This document shows, in pieces, positions 1 through 8,400 of a DNA stretch of 64,000 nucleotides. The DNA lies in assembly GCA_937974245.1 (NCBI GenBank), contig CALJKV010000071.1, positions 15,611 through 79,610 on the forward strand, in the 5' to 3' direction. Positions within the stretch are counted from its first letter, which is position 1. Each line of letters begins with the position of its first letter. Under the pieces are notes generated by a model that was not told where the DNA came from, searched no databases, and saw only the letters and a list, made by a program, of their open reading frames with translations. A program made the translations under genes and the position numbers. The DNA comes from an uncultured Chloroflexota bacterium (GTDB lineage: Bacteria > Chloroflexota > Anaerolineae > Aggregatilineales > Phototrophicaceae).

Positions 1-236
1 AATTCCTGGATGAACTGAGGCCGGTACAGGTGCGGTTTGCGAAGAATCTCTCCAATGGCGTGACGGTACGCTTCTTCCCCAAAAGACTTGAGCCATATTC
101 GCAAGACTGCAACAGAGAAAGGCATAGGAGCCGCAGCCCTCATCCGCATGTAGGTGTCGGAACATTGACACACCCCGGCAAAGCCGTAGCTGATATAACC
201 CAAAATGGTTTTCAACCCGTCGCCTAACCCGCGCAC
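1..236 (-). CDS. hypothetical protein, C-terminally cut by window edge
   Basis: An open minus-strand frame runs from a GTG at 236 to the left edge (78 codons seen, no stop). GGAG lies about 10 bases before the GTG, and an in-frame stop sits immediately upstream. The product reads like a folded protein: N-terminal MRGLGDGLKTILGYISYGF, then helices rich in Arg, Ala and Glu. I do not recognise a family. The opposite-strand frame over the same bases is rich in Ser, Arg, Pro and His and looks less like protein. It is transcribed away from the next gene, so it probably belongs to the same accessory element as the genes to its right. The strand choice rests on composition and the ribosome site only. 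Confidence 0.45.
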   Translation of the reverse strand, partial: MRGLGDGLKTILGYISYGFAGVCQCSDTYMRMRAAAPMPFSVAVLRIWLKSFGEEAYRHAIGEILRKPHLYRPQFIQE

Positions 237-267
237 CTGCTAGAACTCCATCGCGGTTCTTGTTACC

Positions 268-939
268 ATGAAATCCATGTTTTCTCTCGTCACCCGCGCC
301 ATACAATTCCTGGCAAACTTCATCAAACTCGACCTGAATACCGTTCTGGCAAAAGTCGCGGAACGGCTCGCCTACTTCCCATTAGGTGGGTATCACCCCG
401 GCCTCTATGAAGTTTTGGAACATGAAGGACAGTTGGAACTCTGTGACGAGGGAGGGCATCAGGTGATCTACACCAAGCGCCAGAAGGTGAAATTCCTCCA
501 AGACAATATCATTGCCTACCAGGATCAGGCCTGGGGGGATGGCGAAATCTTCGCCGATTACAACTGTACACCAGGCGTTCCGGTTGATCGTTACCGGGAA
601 GGCAATCGCTACCGGGTCTTGATTTCCCTACGAGAAGCCAAGAAACACAATGATGTTGAGCAGTTTCATATCCAACGCACCATCACCGAGGGCTTCACCA
701 GCGCCAAAGAAGATTTCCAGACTGATATAGACCACATGACCCGCCACCTGACGCTTCAGATCGTCTTTCCAGCAAACCGGCCACCCCAGCATGTCTACCT
801 GATTGAGCGCCATGCCAAGCGCAGCCGAGAATTAGGAACCGATCACGTTCACTCATTGGCCGATGGCCGCATTGAAGTCAATTGGCAGACAACGACGCCA
901 AAGCTCTATGAGACCTACATTTTGCGTTGGGAGTGGTAA
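268..939 (+). CDS. hypothetical protein, 223 aa
   Basis: Unrecognised soluble protein. The first 25 residues are hydrophobic and amphipathic, without a clear signal-peptide cleavage site. The rest is mixed alpha/beta and charged, ending in a Trp-rich tail (LRWEW). A second Met at codon 4 is an alternative start; neither has a clear Shine-Dalgarno. The stop codon lies only 6 bases before a 9-bp hairpin stem (946-970), which belongs to the minus-strand mini-ORF module but may also stop this transcript. It sits among small orphan genes of the putative integrated element, which gives no functional clue. Confidence 0.6.
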   Translation: MKSMFSLVTRAIQFLANFIKLDLNTVLAKVAERLAYFPLGGYHPGLYEVLEHEGQLELCDEGGHQVIYTKRQKVKFLQDNIIAYQDQAWGDGEIFADYNCTPGVPVDRYREGNRYRVLISLREAKKHNDVEQFHIQRTITEGFTSAKEDFQTDIDHMTRHLTLQIVFPANRPPQHVYLIERHAKRSRELGTDHVHSLADGRIEVNWQTTTPKLYETYILRWEW

Positions 940-945
940 AGAGGT

Positions 946-970
946 GATGAGCGGACAGAAGCCGCTCATC
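946..970 (-). terminator. hairpin of mini-ORF module A
   Basis: Perfect 9-bp inverted repeat GATGAGCGG / CCGCTCATC with a 7-base loop. Read on the minus strand it follows the MSGGGGT mini-ORF and is trailed by ACCTCTTT, a weak U-tract. The same stem is found at 1905-1929, where the U-tract is strong. It may act in both directions, because the plus-strand gene ends at 939. Confidence 0.55.
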
Positions 971-979
971 CGTGAGGAA

Positions 980-1003
980 CTACGTGCCACCGCCACCGCT
1001 CAT
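980..1003 (-). CDS. 7-codon mini-ORF A (MSGGGGT)
   Basis: Minus-strand ATG at 1003 followed by Ser, four Gly, Thr and TAG. AAAGGAG (complement of 1011-1017) sits 7 bases before the ATG, an ideal ribosome-binding distance. The hairpin at 946-970 follows 9 bases after the stop. A second copy at 1943-1966 encodes the same seven residues, with three base differences that are all synonymous. The mini-ORF diverges from the XRE gene at 1153. It may be a regulatory or leader peptide, or simply a translated part of a small RNA. No known family is recognised. Seven residues are too few to exclude chance on one copy; the duplicated, synonymously varied copy is the support. Confidence 0.45.
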   Translation of the reverse strand: MSGGGGT

Positions 1004-1054
1004 GAGGCTGCTCCTTTCAGCTACCAGACGAACCAGGGGTGAAGCTCATATTCA

Positions 1055-1081
1055 CCATAGGATATGTAGTATTCCCTATGG
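1055..1081. promoter_or_regulatory. inverted repeat between mini-ORF A and XRE gene A
   Basis: CCATAGG (1055-1061) and CCTATGG (1075-1081) form a perfect 7-bp inverted repeat around a 13-base AT-rich spacer. GGATAT is repeated directly here (1060-1065 and 1081-1086). It lies in the divergent gap between the minus-strand mini-ORF and the XRE gene, the expected place for an autoregulatory operator. Function is inferred from position only. Confidence 0.35.
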
Positions 1082-1152
1082 GATATAGATAGTGTACTGC
1101 ATTCTGTCTAAGATGGCAATAGGACTCATCAAGACCAGAAAGCAGCAGCGCA

Positions 1153-1479
1153 TTGGAACCCAGACAAATCGGCGAGCGGATTCGCCGTGCCCGCGAAGCA
1201 CGCGGTTTATCCCAGGAACAATTAGCCGAACAGATCGCCCGCGATCAGCGATCGGTGTCCGAATACGAGAGTGGCAAACGGCGGATATATGCCCATGATC
1301 TACCCACCATTGCCCGTGCCTTGGCGGTACCGCTGATCTACTTCTACGAAGATGTGTTGTCCCCCGATGATCTGGACAATGCCCTGTTGGAGACGTTTCA
1401 CCGGATGGATACTGAGGCACGGAGAACGCTGCTGGAGGTGCTGGATCTGCTCTCGCATCTCATAGCCGAACGACGATGA
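1153..1479 (+). CDS. XRE-family transcriptional regulator A
   Basis: A 108-aa DNA-binding protein. Residues about 5-58 form a lambda-repressor-type helix-turn-helix (IGERIRRAREARGLSQEQLA, then SVSEYESGKR), followed by a short helical tail without a sensor domain. It starts at TTG: an in-frame stop lies about 25 bases upstream and no ATG or GTG intervenes. No good Shine-Dalgarno is visible, suggesting low translation. A paralogue with the same layout and also a TTG start lies at 2127. Each has a divergent MSGGGGT mini-ORF module upstream. Likely an autoregulated element or plasmid-type regulator. Confidence 0.85.
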   Translation: MEPRQIGERIRRAREARGLSQEQLAEQIARDQRSVSEYESGKRRIYAHDLPTIARALAVPLIYFYEDVLSPDDLDNALLETFHRMDTEARRTLLEVLDLLSHLIAERR

Positions 1480-1636
1480 AACTCAAGCTCACGGTGGACT
1501 TTCTGCTTGCTGACTGACTGCCCCTTTTTCCGTGTTAGGAATAGTTGTCGCATCTATTCTATTGTTCAGGGAGCGGAACGGTTTGACAGTCAAGGTGCAA
1601 ACGATAAATGAGTGTGATGATCGATGACACGGAATT

Positions 1637-1867
1637 GTGAAAAGGGAGATGAGTCAGGTGGATTCCTTACAGATCAGCATTGAACCGGGCGGCGAACCCG
1701 CCTTGTGGAGAGTGACGCTCAAACGAGGAGCGCGGACAATCACGCTCGATTTCATTGATACCAATCCTCCATCGGAAGCCGGGATACTGGCAGCGACTAC
1801 CCGGCTGATCGCTGCTGGGCTGGATCAGGTCGATCTATTGAAGCAGATTGTACAACCTGAGGTGTAG
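1637..1867 (+). CDS. hypothetical protein, about 70-76 aa
   Basis: A small soluble protein, unrecognised, with a beta-rich first half (DSLQISIEPGG, WRVTLKRG, RTITLDF) and a helical second half. The start is uncertain. GTG 1637 gives 76 aa, but GTG 1658 has GGGAG nine bases upstream and is the better start by ribosome site; ATG 1649 abuts that GGGAG. It lies between the two XRE/mini-ORF modules, and its stop is 29 bases before the A-run that forms the U-tract of terminator B. It could be a partner of XRE gene A, but nothing in the sequence proves it. Confidence 0.5.
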   Translation: MKREMSQVDSLQISIEPGGEPALWRVTLKRGARTITLDFIDTNPPSEAGILAATTRLIAAGLDQVDLLKQIVQPEV

Positions 1868-1896
1868 ACGCTGGGTGATTGCGCGGGATGAGCGTG

Positions 1897-1929
1897 AAAA
1901 AAGTGATGAGCGGACAGCAGCCGCTCATC
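1897..1929 (-). terminator. intrinsic terminator of mini-ORF module B
   Basis: Minus-strand stem GATGAGCGG / CCGCTCATC (1905-1929, loop of 7 bases) followed two bases later by six U residues (complement of 1897-1902). This is a textbook intrinsic terminator. It shows that a minus-strand transcript ends here whose only reading frame is the MSGGGGT mini-ORF just upstream. Confidence 0.7.
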
Positions 1930-1942
1930 GGTGAGGAATTAC

Positions 1943-1966
1943 CTACGTACCACCGCCGCCACTCAT
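1943..1966 (-). CDS. 7-codon mini-ORF B (MSGGGGT)
   Basis: Minus-strand ATG at 1966, then Ser, four Gly, Thr and TAG. The same AAAGGAG lies 7 bases upstream (complement of 1974-1980) as in copy A. Differences from copy A are AGC/AGT, GGT/GGC and GGC/GGT, all silent. It is followed by the strong terminator at 1897-1929 and diverges from the XRE gene at 2127. The arrangement of small peptide gene divergent from an XRE regulator recalls Rgg/SHP-type pairs, but this peptide has no export signal and these regulators have no peptide-binding TPR domain, so the analogy is loose. Confidence 0.45.
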   Translation of the reverse strand: MSGGGGT

Positions 1967-2126
1967 GAGGCTGCTCCTTTCGCTCACTGGTTATCGGGGT
2001 GGAAGTTTTCAAGAGCAAGAAGACTGCATTATTGCAGTCGTATGCCATAGTGTATCTGTTATAGACGAGTATACGGGCATTTTTCTAAAATTGCAATAGA
2101 TTTTCATGTGATTTTGGAATAATGCC

Positions 2127-2459
2127 TTGGATCCAAAATGGTTAGGTTTTCGTATTCGCGAAGCACGGGAACGGCGAGGTATCTCGCAAGACGAGTTGGC
2201 GGCAGCCGTCTCCAAAGATCAACGCGCCATTTCAGAGTATGAGAACGGACGGCGCAAACTGGCAGCGACGGATTTACCACTGTTTGCCGCCGTGCTTGAA
2301 GTGCCGCTGATTTTCTTCTTTGAACCGGATGCCGGTGTGCATGACCTTGATGCGGCACTACTCAACTACTTCCATCTGCTGCCTACTCCAGAAGCCAAAT
2401 ACGCGGCCATTGAGATGCTGCGTATTCTGTGGCAGGCGATCCCCACACCGGAGACATAG
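2127..2459 (+). CDS. XRE-family transcriptional regulator B
   Basis: A 110-aa paralogue of the regulator at 1153, about half identical over the helix-turn-helix (FRIREARERRGISQDELAAA, then AISEYENGRRKLAATDLP). It has the same length, the same TTG start and a similar short tail. GGA lies eight bases before the TTG. Upstream are an AT-rich gap and a second MSGGGGT module on the other strand, so regulator and module were duplicated together. Divergence of the tails suggests the two proteins now differ in dimer partners or sites. Confidence 0.85.
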   Translation: MDPKWLGFRIREARERRGISQDELAAAVSKDQRAISEYENGRRKLAATDLPLFAAVLEVPLIFFFEPDAGVHDLDAALLNYFHLLPTPEAKYAAIEMLRILWQAIPTPET

Positions 2460-2473
2460 TTAGACTGCTCGAT

Positions 2474-3004
2474 CTAGGAACGGCTCCGCCCCGCGTCAAA
2501 TCCCAACACAAAAGCGGTTAATAGAGGACTGTTGACTTCGGCAATTGATGAGGCTGATGATTCTGTATGACGTAGTTCGGTCAGGTCTCCACCGACGCTG
2601 CGAATCATCTCCAGCAGGGCGAGATCTGCCTGTTGGGAGGCAAGATTCAATCCAGCGATAATCAGCACTTCGCGCCGGTTGGGGTCTTGGGAGGGGGAAG
2701 GCAGCGGCTTGGGTGGATCACCTTTCGGGTACAGGCTTAGCCAGGCTTCCGACACCAGGAATATCTGCTTGAGGGTATGAAACTGCCCACCGCGTGCCAA
2801 CGTGAAGCCGATGCTGAACATCTGCTGAGCGCGTCCGGCGTGGGTATCAGCAAAATCCGGTATATGTACCATCCCTAATCCTGCGTTACTCTCGAAAAAG
2901 ACTGTGGGCGTGTGACCACCGGTTTGCAGCGCCACCTCCGTAACCATACGGGTGATGGTTTCCAGATCAAAGCGGATGGGTTGTTGTTCGTGTTCAGGGA
3001 GCAT
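2474..3004 (-). CDS. hypothetical protein, 176 aa
   Basis: Unrecognised soluble protein, convergent with XRE gene B (15 bases between stops). I start it at the ATG at 3004 (MLPEHEQQPIRFDLETITRM) because longer versions would run into the strong hairpin at 3088-3115. An ATG at 3046 is possible. The central part is alternating beta/alpha, with a Pro/Ser-rich linker near residue 110 (DPPKPLPSPSQDP). The C-terminal half is helical and ends in FVLGFDAGRSRS. No catalytic motif is apparent. Confidence 0.6.
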   Translation of the reverse strand: MLPEHEQQPIRFDLETITRMVTEVALQTGGHTPTVFFESNAGLGMVHIPDFADTHAGRAQQMFSIGFTLARGGQFHTLKQIFLVSEAWLSLYPKGDPPKPLPSPSQDPNRREVLIIAGLNLASQQADLALLEMIRSVGGDLTELRHTESSASSIAEVNSPLLTAFVLGFDAGRSRS

Positions 3005-3087
3005 GGTCAGTATCAGTAAAGGAAATGAAGTGCCGGGAATAGGCATACCATGTCCCGCCAACGTGGTCAACCAGCACCTTGCACAAC

Positions 3088-3115
3088 CCAAACACCTGCC
3101 GGAGCAGGTGTTTGG
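3088..3115. terminator. strong hairpin downstream of propeller gene
   Basis: A 12-bp perfect stem CCAAACACCTGC / GCAGGTGTTTGG with a 4-base loop, 65 bases past the stop of the minus-strand gene ending at 3180. There is no long U-tract on either side, so it is a likely terminator or RNA 3'-end stabiliser rather than a perfect intrinsic terminator. Confidence 0.55.
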
Positions 3116-3179
3116 TCACGAGTTGGCTTGCCCTGTCTATCTGTGGGTTACGTCAGGCGGACGACGCCGCAAGCCACGC

Positions 3180-5405
3180 TTACCAATCCACGAAGCTCTC
3201 AATGGCGGTGGTGGTGGTGAGCCGGGTCTGCCCACTGCCATCCGCGTTCATGACGTACACCTCCAGGTTGCCGTCCCGTGTGCTGATGAACACGATCTTG
3301 CTCCCATCCGGCGACCAGCTCAGCCCAAAGTGACTGACCCCACTCAGCACCGTGTACCCGTCAGCGGCGCTGTGGTTGGTCAACTGAGTCCCGCCCGTTC
3401 CGTCGGCATTCGCCACAAAAATATCCGCGTTACCGGTTATGGTGGAGACCAACGCCATCTTGCTCCCATCCGGCGACCAGACTGGCCCATACTCCTGTGA
3501 CGCCGAATTGGTCAGCCGGGTCTGGCCGCTGCCATCGGGGTTCATGCTGTACAATTCCATGTTGCCATCGCGGAAACTGGTGAAGGTAATCCGGGTGCCA
3601 TCGGCAGTCCACGACGGGAGGCTATCTATCGCAGAGTTGCTGGTGAGCTGTGTTTGCCCGCTGCCATCCGCGTTCATCACGTAGATTTCCAAATCGCCAT
3701 CGCGGGACGACACAAAAGCGATTTGAGTGCCATCTGGCGAGACGTTGCCGCCGTAGTCGTCACCACTGCTCGTGGTCAGTCGGGTGACGCTGCTGCCATC
3801 GGGTAGCATGGTGTAGACATCCAGCCCGGCACTATCGCGGTTCGAGGCGAACACCAACCGGCTGTGATCCGGGAACCAGGCCGGATAGATGTCCATCGCT
3901 GTGTTATCGGTCAGTCGGGTCTGGCTGCTGCCATCGGGGTTCATGGCGTAGATTTCGTGGTTGCCGTCCCGGTCACTGGTGAACAGGATGGGCGGCGTGG
4001 CTGGCGGTTCGGTTGCAGTGGGTACCGGTACGTCGGTGGCTGTAGCGACAGGCGTATCGGTTGGGGCTGGTGTGGGTGAGTCACCGATCACAAACGTCCG
4101 TACCACCCAATCCGTCCAGGTACCACCAGTAGACTGTGCCCGCGCTCTGAGGGTATAGGTGCCGGGAGACGCACTGGTGACGGGGCCGGGAGCCACATTA
4201 CATGGCCCATCGCCGCCGAACGCGCAGTAGGCGTGCATGGTATCGGCAGCGGAATACAGCAGTGTATCGGCGCTGTCACGTATCTCGAACTCAACCCCCT
4301 GGATGCCGTCCCCATCATTCGTCCCGACTGCCGGGTCATATGCCATCGCCTGGAAGCGTGTGTCATCCTGGGTGGTGAGGATTGTTCCATCGGTGGGGGG
4401 AACGGTGATGGATAATGCCAGTAGTGATGGCTCAATCAGGGTTGAAACATCTATGTTGACAGCAACATCGAATTCATTATAGAAGTTGAAAATCTGATTA
4501 TTCACCGGATTGATAGCGAATACGCCAGCATCTATGGATGTCGGATCGTTCAATAGTGCCCCTGTCACACTGTCCCAGACCTGCAAGCCTCCTCGTGACA
4601 TGGACAGCAAATACTGATCATCACTCGTCCAGGCAAGCCCACGAACCCCTATAGCAGTCTGCATACTTGTCACAACCGTGTCGGTGTCTGCATCCACGAC
4701 AAAAATACTGCCATCATTGTGCCCAATCGCCAGCAATGTTCCATCACTATTCCATGCCAACGGGAAGGCTATAGCATCCGGTGCACAGCTGCTACAAACC
4801 CATATCGGACTGCTGTTGGCGTCTTCGGATGTGTCCGCTAGCCGCGCACCATTCAGGTTACGACTTGTCACAGCGATGAGGTTGCGCTGCGGGTCAGGAT
4901 GCCATGCCATCCGGTCTGCTCCGACAATGTAAGGGCTTGTTCGGAGAAATTCATAAGTGGAAGCATCCCAAAATTCTAACCGTGGGAGGGTTCCGTCACC
5001 ACCAATGACAAGGAAACTGCCATCCGGACTCCAGGCAATCGAACCGACAGACAGAAATGTCATCACTTCGAATTCGGCCAGCAGCGCGCCAAACGGCTGG
5101 GCACCGTCAGACAAGTCCAAAATGCGAATTCTGCCATCATCTCCGGCGACGGCTAACCGATTGCTATCCGGACTCCAAGCTGCGTTAGAAAGCAATGTGT
5201 AGGCTGTTTGTAAAGGGACGACAATATCTGCAATGACCTCGCTAGTCATTCCATCCCAAATCACCACATGATCCCCGACCCCGGCGACGTAAGTACCATC
5301 TGGGCTATATGAAACGACCAAGATAATGTTATTACTCTGAGGTTGGACTCGAGTAGGCGTGAAGATGAGTAGCGCAACTAGCAGATAGAGAGGTAAGCGT
5401 AACAT
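3180..5405 (-). CDS. exported WD40/TolB-type beta-propeller protein
   Basis: A 741-aa secreted protein. The start is ATG 5405, with AAGGAG 7 bases upstream and a classical signal peptide (MLRLPLYLLVALLIF). Residues about 25-320 are WD40-like repeats (YSPDGTYVA, WSPDSNRLAV, WNSDGTLLAI). Residues about 330-470 look like an immunoglobulin-type fold. A Pro/Thr linker follows. The last 250 residues are about six PD40/TolB repeats of the form DGNxEIYxMNxDGSxQTRLT. Proteins of this design bind or sense rather than catalyse. It starts 10 bases after the stop of the peptidase gene upstream, so the two form one transcription unit. The PD40 half is clearly richer in GC than the WD40 half, suggesting domain shuffling. 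Confidence 0.85.
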   Translation of the reverse strand: MLRLPLYLLVALLIFTPTRVQPQSNNIILVVSYSPDGTYVAGVGDHVVIWDGMTSEVIADIVVPLQTAYTLLSNAAWSPDSNRLAVAGDDGRIRILDLSDGAQPFGALLAEFEVMTFLSVGSIAWSPDGSFLVIGGDGTLPRLEFWDASTYEFLRTSPYIVGADRMAWHPDPQRNLIAVTSRNLNGARLADTSEDANSSPIWVCSSCAPDAIAFPLAWNSDGTLLAIGHNDGSIFVVDADTDTVVTSMQTAIGVRGLAWTSDDQYLLSMSRGGLQVWDSVTGALLNDPTSIDAGVFAINPVNNQIFNFYNEFDVAVNIDVSTLIEPSLLALSITVPPTDGTILTTQDDTRFQAMAYDPAVGTNDGDGIQGVEFEIRDSADTLLYSAADTMHAYCAFGGDGPCNVAPGPVTSASPGTYTLRARAQSTGGTWTDWVVRTFVIGDSPTPAPTDTPVATATDVPVPTATEPPATPPILFTSDRDGNHEIYAMNPDGSSQTRLTDNTAMDIYPAWFPDHSRLVFASNRDSAGLDVYTMLPDGSSVTRLTTSSGDDYGGNVSPDGTQIAFVSSRDGDLEIYVMNADGSGQTQLTSNSAIDSLPSWTADGTRITFTSFRDGNMELYSMNPDGSGQTRLTNSASQEYGPVWSPDGSKMALVSTITGNADIFVANADGTGGTQLTNHSAADGYTVLSGVSHFGLSWSPDGSKIVFISTRDGNLEVYVMNADGSGQTRLTTTTAIESFVDW

Positions 5406-5415
5406 CGGGGACTCC

Positions 5416-8400
5416 TTACCAACCATAATATATGAAAAACAGGCGGAGATTTTCCCGCATCCAGCAGAAGCGATCATCGCCATGTCCTGATGGCACGAGG
5501 TCACAATCTGGGAATAAACGTCCAGTCGGTTGCTGATCAAGTGCCTCGTTGTTGCCGTAAGCCTGTGAAGCAGCACCTTCGACTGTTCTGTATACCCAGT
5601 TCAGGAACATGTCGGCTCCTGCTTCTTCCTGCTCGACGAGTTTTAATGTTTTAACATCACCCGCGTCTATAGCATCTGAATTTTCCAGCACCCATTCATA
5701 AATCACACATGGATTTTGCTGAAAGGGTGTAATCACGTAGTCGCGTCCAGAATTGTCACAAGCTCCGAATTTGTCAGATGCGTCTACAGCGATTACTATG
5801 TCCCAACCTGTTTCACCTCGTTCCCAGTCTGTAATTTGGGCAAATCGCAGAGGTGCGTCAGCTGGACATTCGGGGGCGGGGGTACTACCGTCAGCACAAA
5901 TCGTGGGTGGAAAATCAGCCTGAGAAACTTCATAGTCCCCATTTGGATCAAAGTTGTCAATCCGTGTTTGGACATCGCCTGGGAGCATCCATCTCGTAAT
6001 CAGGCCAAATACGAATTGTGTTTCCGAATCAGAACCGCGTAATGCCTTGGCAGCATTACCTAAAGAAGAATCAGCCAGGTTCGGGTCGTCCATACAACCA
6101 ATAAATCCAACACCACCTGAAGACAGTGGACAAGGGGTAACGGTTGCACCAGGTATCGAGGTATCAAATGCTGTTTGATGGAGAAAGACATGCCCTAGTT
6201 CATGGGCAGCAGTATACTGTGTGAATATATTGTTACCACCGCAATTGATTGTTGCACGAGCTTCTCCGGTTGCAATGTCCGCAGGGCTTCGTTTCGTTGT
6301 TTCACAGGCCTCTCCATAATTATTGAGTTGTTCGAATTCAATCTTGTCAGTGGCAGGATCAAACAGCAAAACATTCGTAAATGCCTCGACATCCGTTGAG
6401 TAAACGGTCGAGAAAAGATTTAAGGCGTGCGCTGTATTTTGGACACCTAAGAGCAATCCCTCAAGCTCCTCATCTGTCCAATACCAGTGGATCTCTGGAT
6501 GATCAGGAACAGCTTCTTCGCAAATATCCAACACAAACACACGATAAGTTGCCAGCTGGGCCTCAATTTGGGACCGGGCTGGACTGTAGGCTGCACAATC
6601 AGGAGTTGGTATAGGCGTAGGAGTTGGCGGCGCGATCTTATACAAAACCTGTGTGTTAACGTTTACCACAAAGGCGTAAGGTTCGGAGACACTAGCGAGA
6701 CTAATATCTGATGGAGTTCCATCTTGCTGTAATAGGCGTACCTGGGGATATGATACATAATCGTCACTCACATAGGTGAGGGCACGCGGATACTCTTGAG
6801 TTAGATAGTCAAAACTGCTGATATTAATATCAGGATTGGCAACTCCCCCTAACAAAATAACTGGAGTCCCACCCGATACCGGTTGCGAATTAACTTGGTT
6901 GTAATGCCATCCGCCAAATTGATCAGCCCAGCAAGACCGATAGGCAATTGTGTTGCTGACAAGGGTGAACTCACCAATTCCACAAACGCCGTCTGCCACA
7001 ACAGTTTCTACTATTCCGCCTCCATAGTAAAATCGCTTAATCTCCGATCCGTCTCGAAAATAGATGTAATCATCGGTATGCCAAAAGGGTTTATCGAAAT
7101 ACCCGTTCAAGATATGAGTAGGCGGTGACTGTGTATATGGATTATAGATACTCAGTCCATAAGGATGAGAGAGCCCTGTCGCATAAATAACCATCCACTG
7201 ACCATCTGGCGACCAACTAAAGTCGGAGGCCACTCCGAGCCACTCGCCAGGCGTGATGTCGGTAAGTATGTTTGTATCAATATCGAACAGACATAGACTA
7301 TTTCCGTCAATATCATCTACACCCAAACTGCATTGAAAGGCTATGCGTCTTCCGTTTGCAGGTGCCCATTTCGGATTAAGTGCTTGATAGACTTGTGCAG
7401 GTAAAGTGGGGAACTCTATAACATTTGTTCCGACCGGATAGAAGGGCGACAGATCTTCGTAATACGAAAATAGTCGTATCGAACCTCCATATTGATTACC
7501 GACATCAACCGTGACAACCTCGTTTGTTTCTAGGTTTTGCCCAGACAACACACTTGCTAGCAATCCACCGGATTCCCCGACGATGTAACCGGCACTTTGG
7601 GATTGTTCTGGCGAGGGGGCAGTCCAAACGTTAATGTCGTCAATATGCATCAGGCTGTTATTGAGGTTCTCGGCAGCAATGTGAATAGTTCCTCTCGATA
7701 GTGGTACATTGTCGACAAAATTAATCGCGAGTTCTCCATCCACTAAAACTCTAACCGTATTTTCAATCGCTGATACTTGTAGTGTACGCCAATGTCCGCT
7801 TTCATTTGGCAAGACGCTCGTAGAACTAATCAACTGCCCACTACGATACAACTCTACAACTCCGTTGGCACGGAGTAATGCAGCGTAACTTCCCGACGGG
7901 CTATGTCGCACCCCAATTCTAGCCACACCTTGTGTGAACAGGAATTCCGCTTGTACAGCCACATTCAAGTATGAAACCATCGAAAGCTGTGTTGGCATAT
8001 GGCTTGGTTCGCCACTTATCTGTAATGAATAGTTCGTCTCATGCTCAATTACCGGCCACTTGGGGCCCAGAAATGTACGGTAGTATCTTCCACCGCCACG
8101 CTGAAATCCTTCATGAAATATAAGATTGAGACCTTGTTGATCTGGTGCAGCAGGAGCAACCGGGGATAACATAGATGATGGGGGCAGGCTGGCAGCAGGA
8201 GTTGGTGTTGGCCCAGTTACAATCACAATCCACAACCCGAAATCATCCACCAGTGCCCGCCCGTCTGCCTCAAATGAGACCGTCCCCATCGGCAGCGGGG
8301 TGGCATCCTGTACCGCAATCACTTCGACCTCATCCACCGCGACACGAACAGTCCCCTCCAGCGCAGATAGTCGCAGCGTGTGCCAGCTGTCCGGCAGCAG

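Noticed and set aside
3..227. Plus-strand open frame from the left edge
   Set aside because: Rich in Ser, Arg, Pro and His and without a ribosome site; the minus-strand frame over the same bases reads like protein and has a GGAG-preceded GTG.
1797..2048. 83-codon minus-strand frame over mini-ORF module B
   Set aside because: Reads through the strong Shine-Dalgarno and terminator of the mini-ORF module in a different frame and has no ribosome site of its own.
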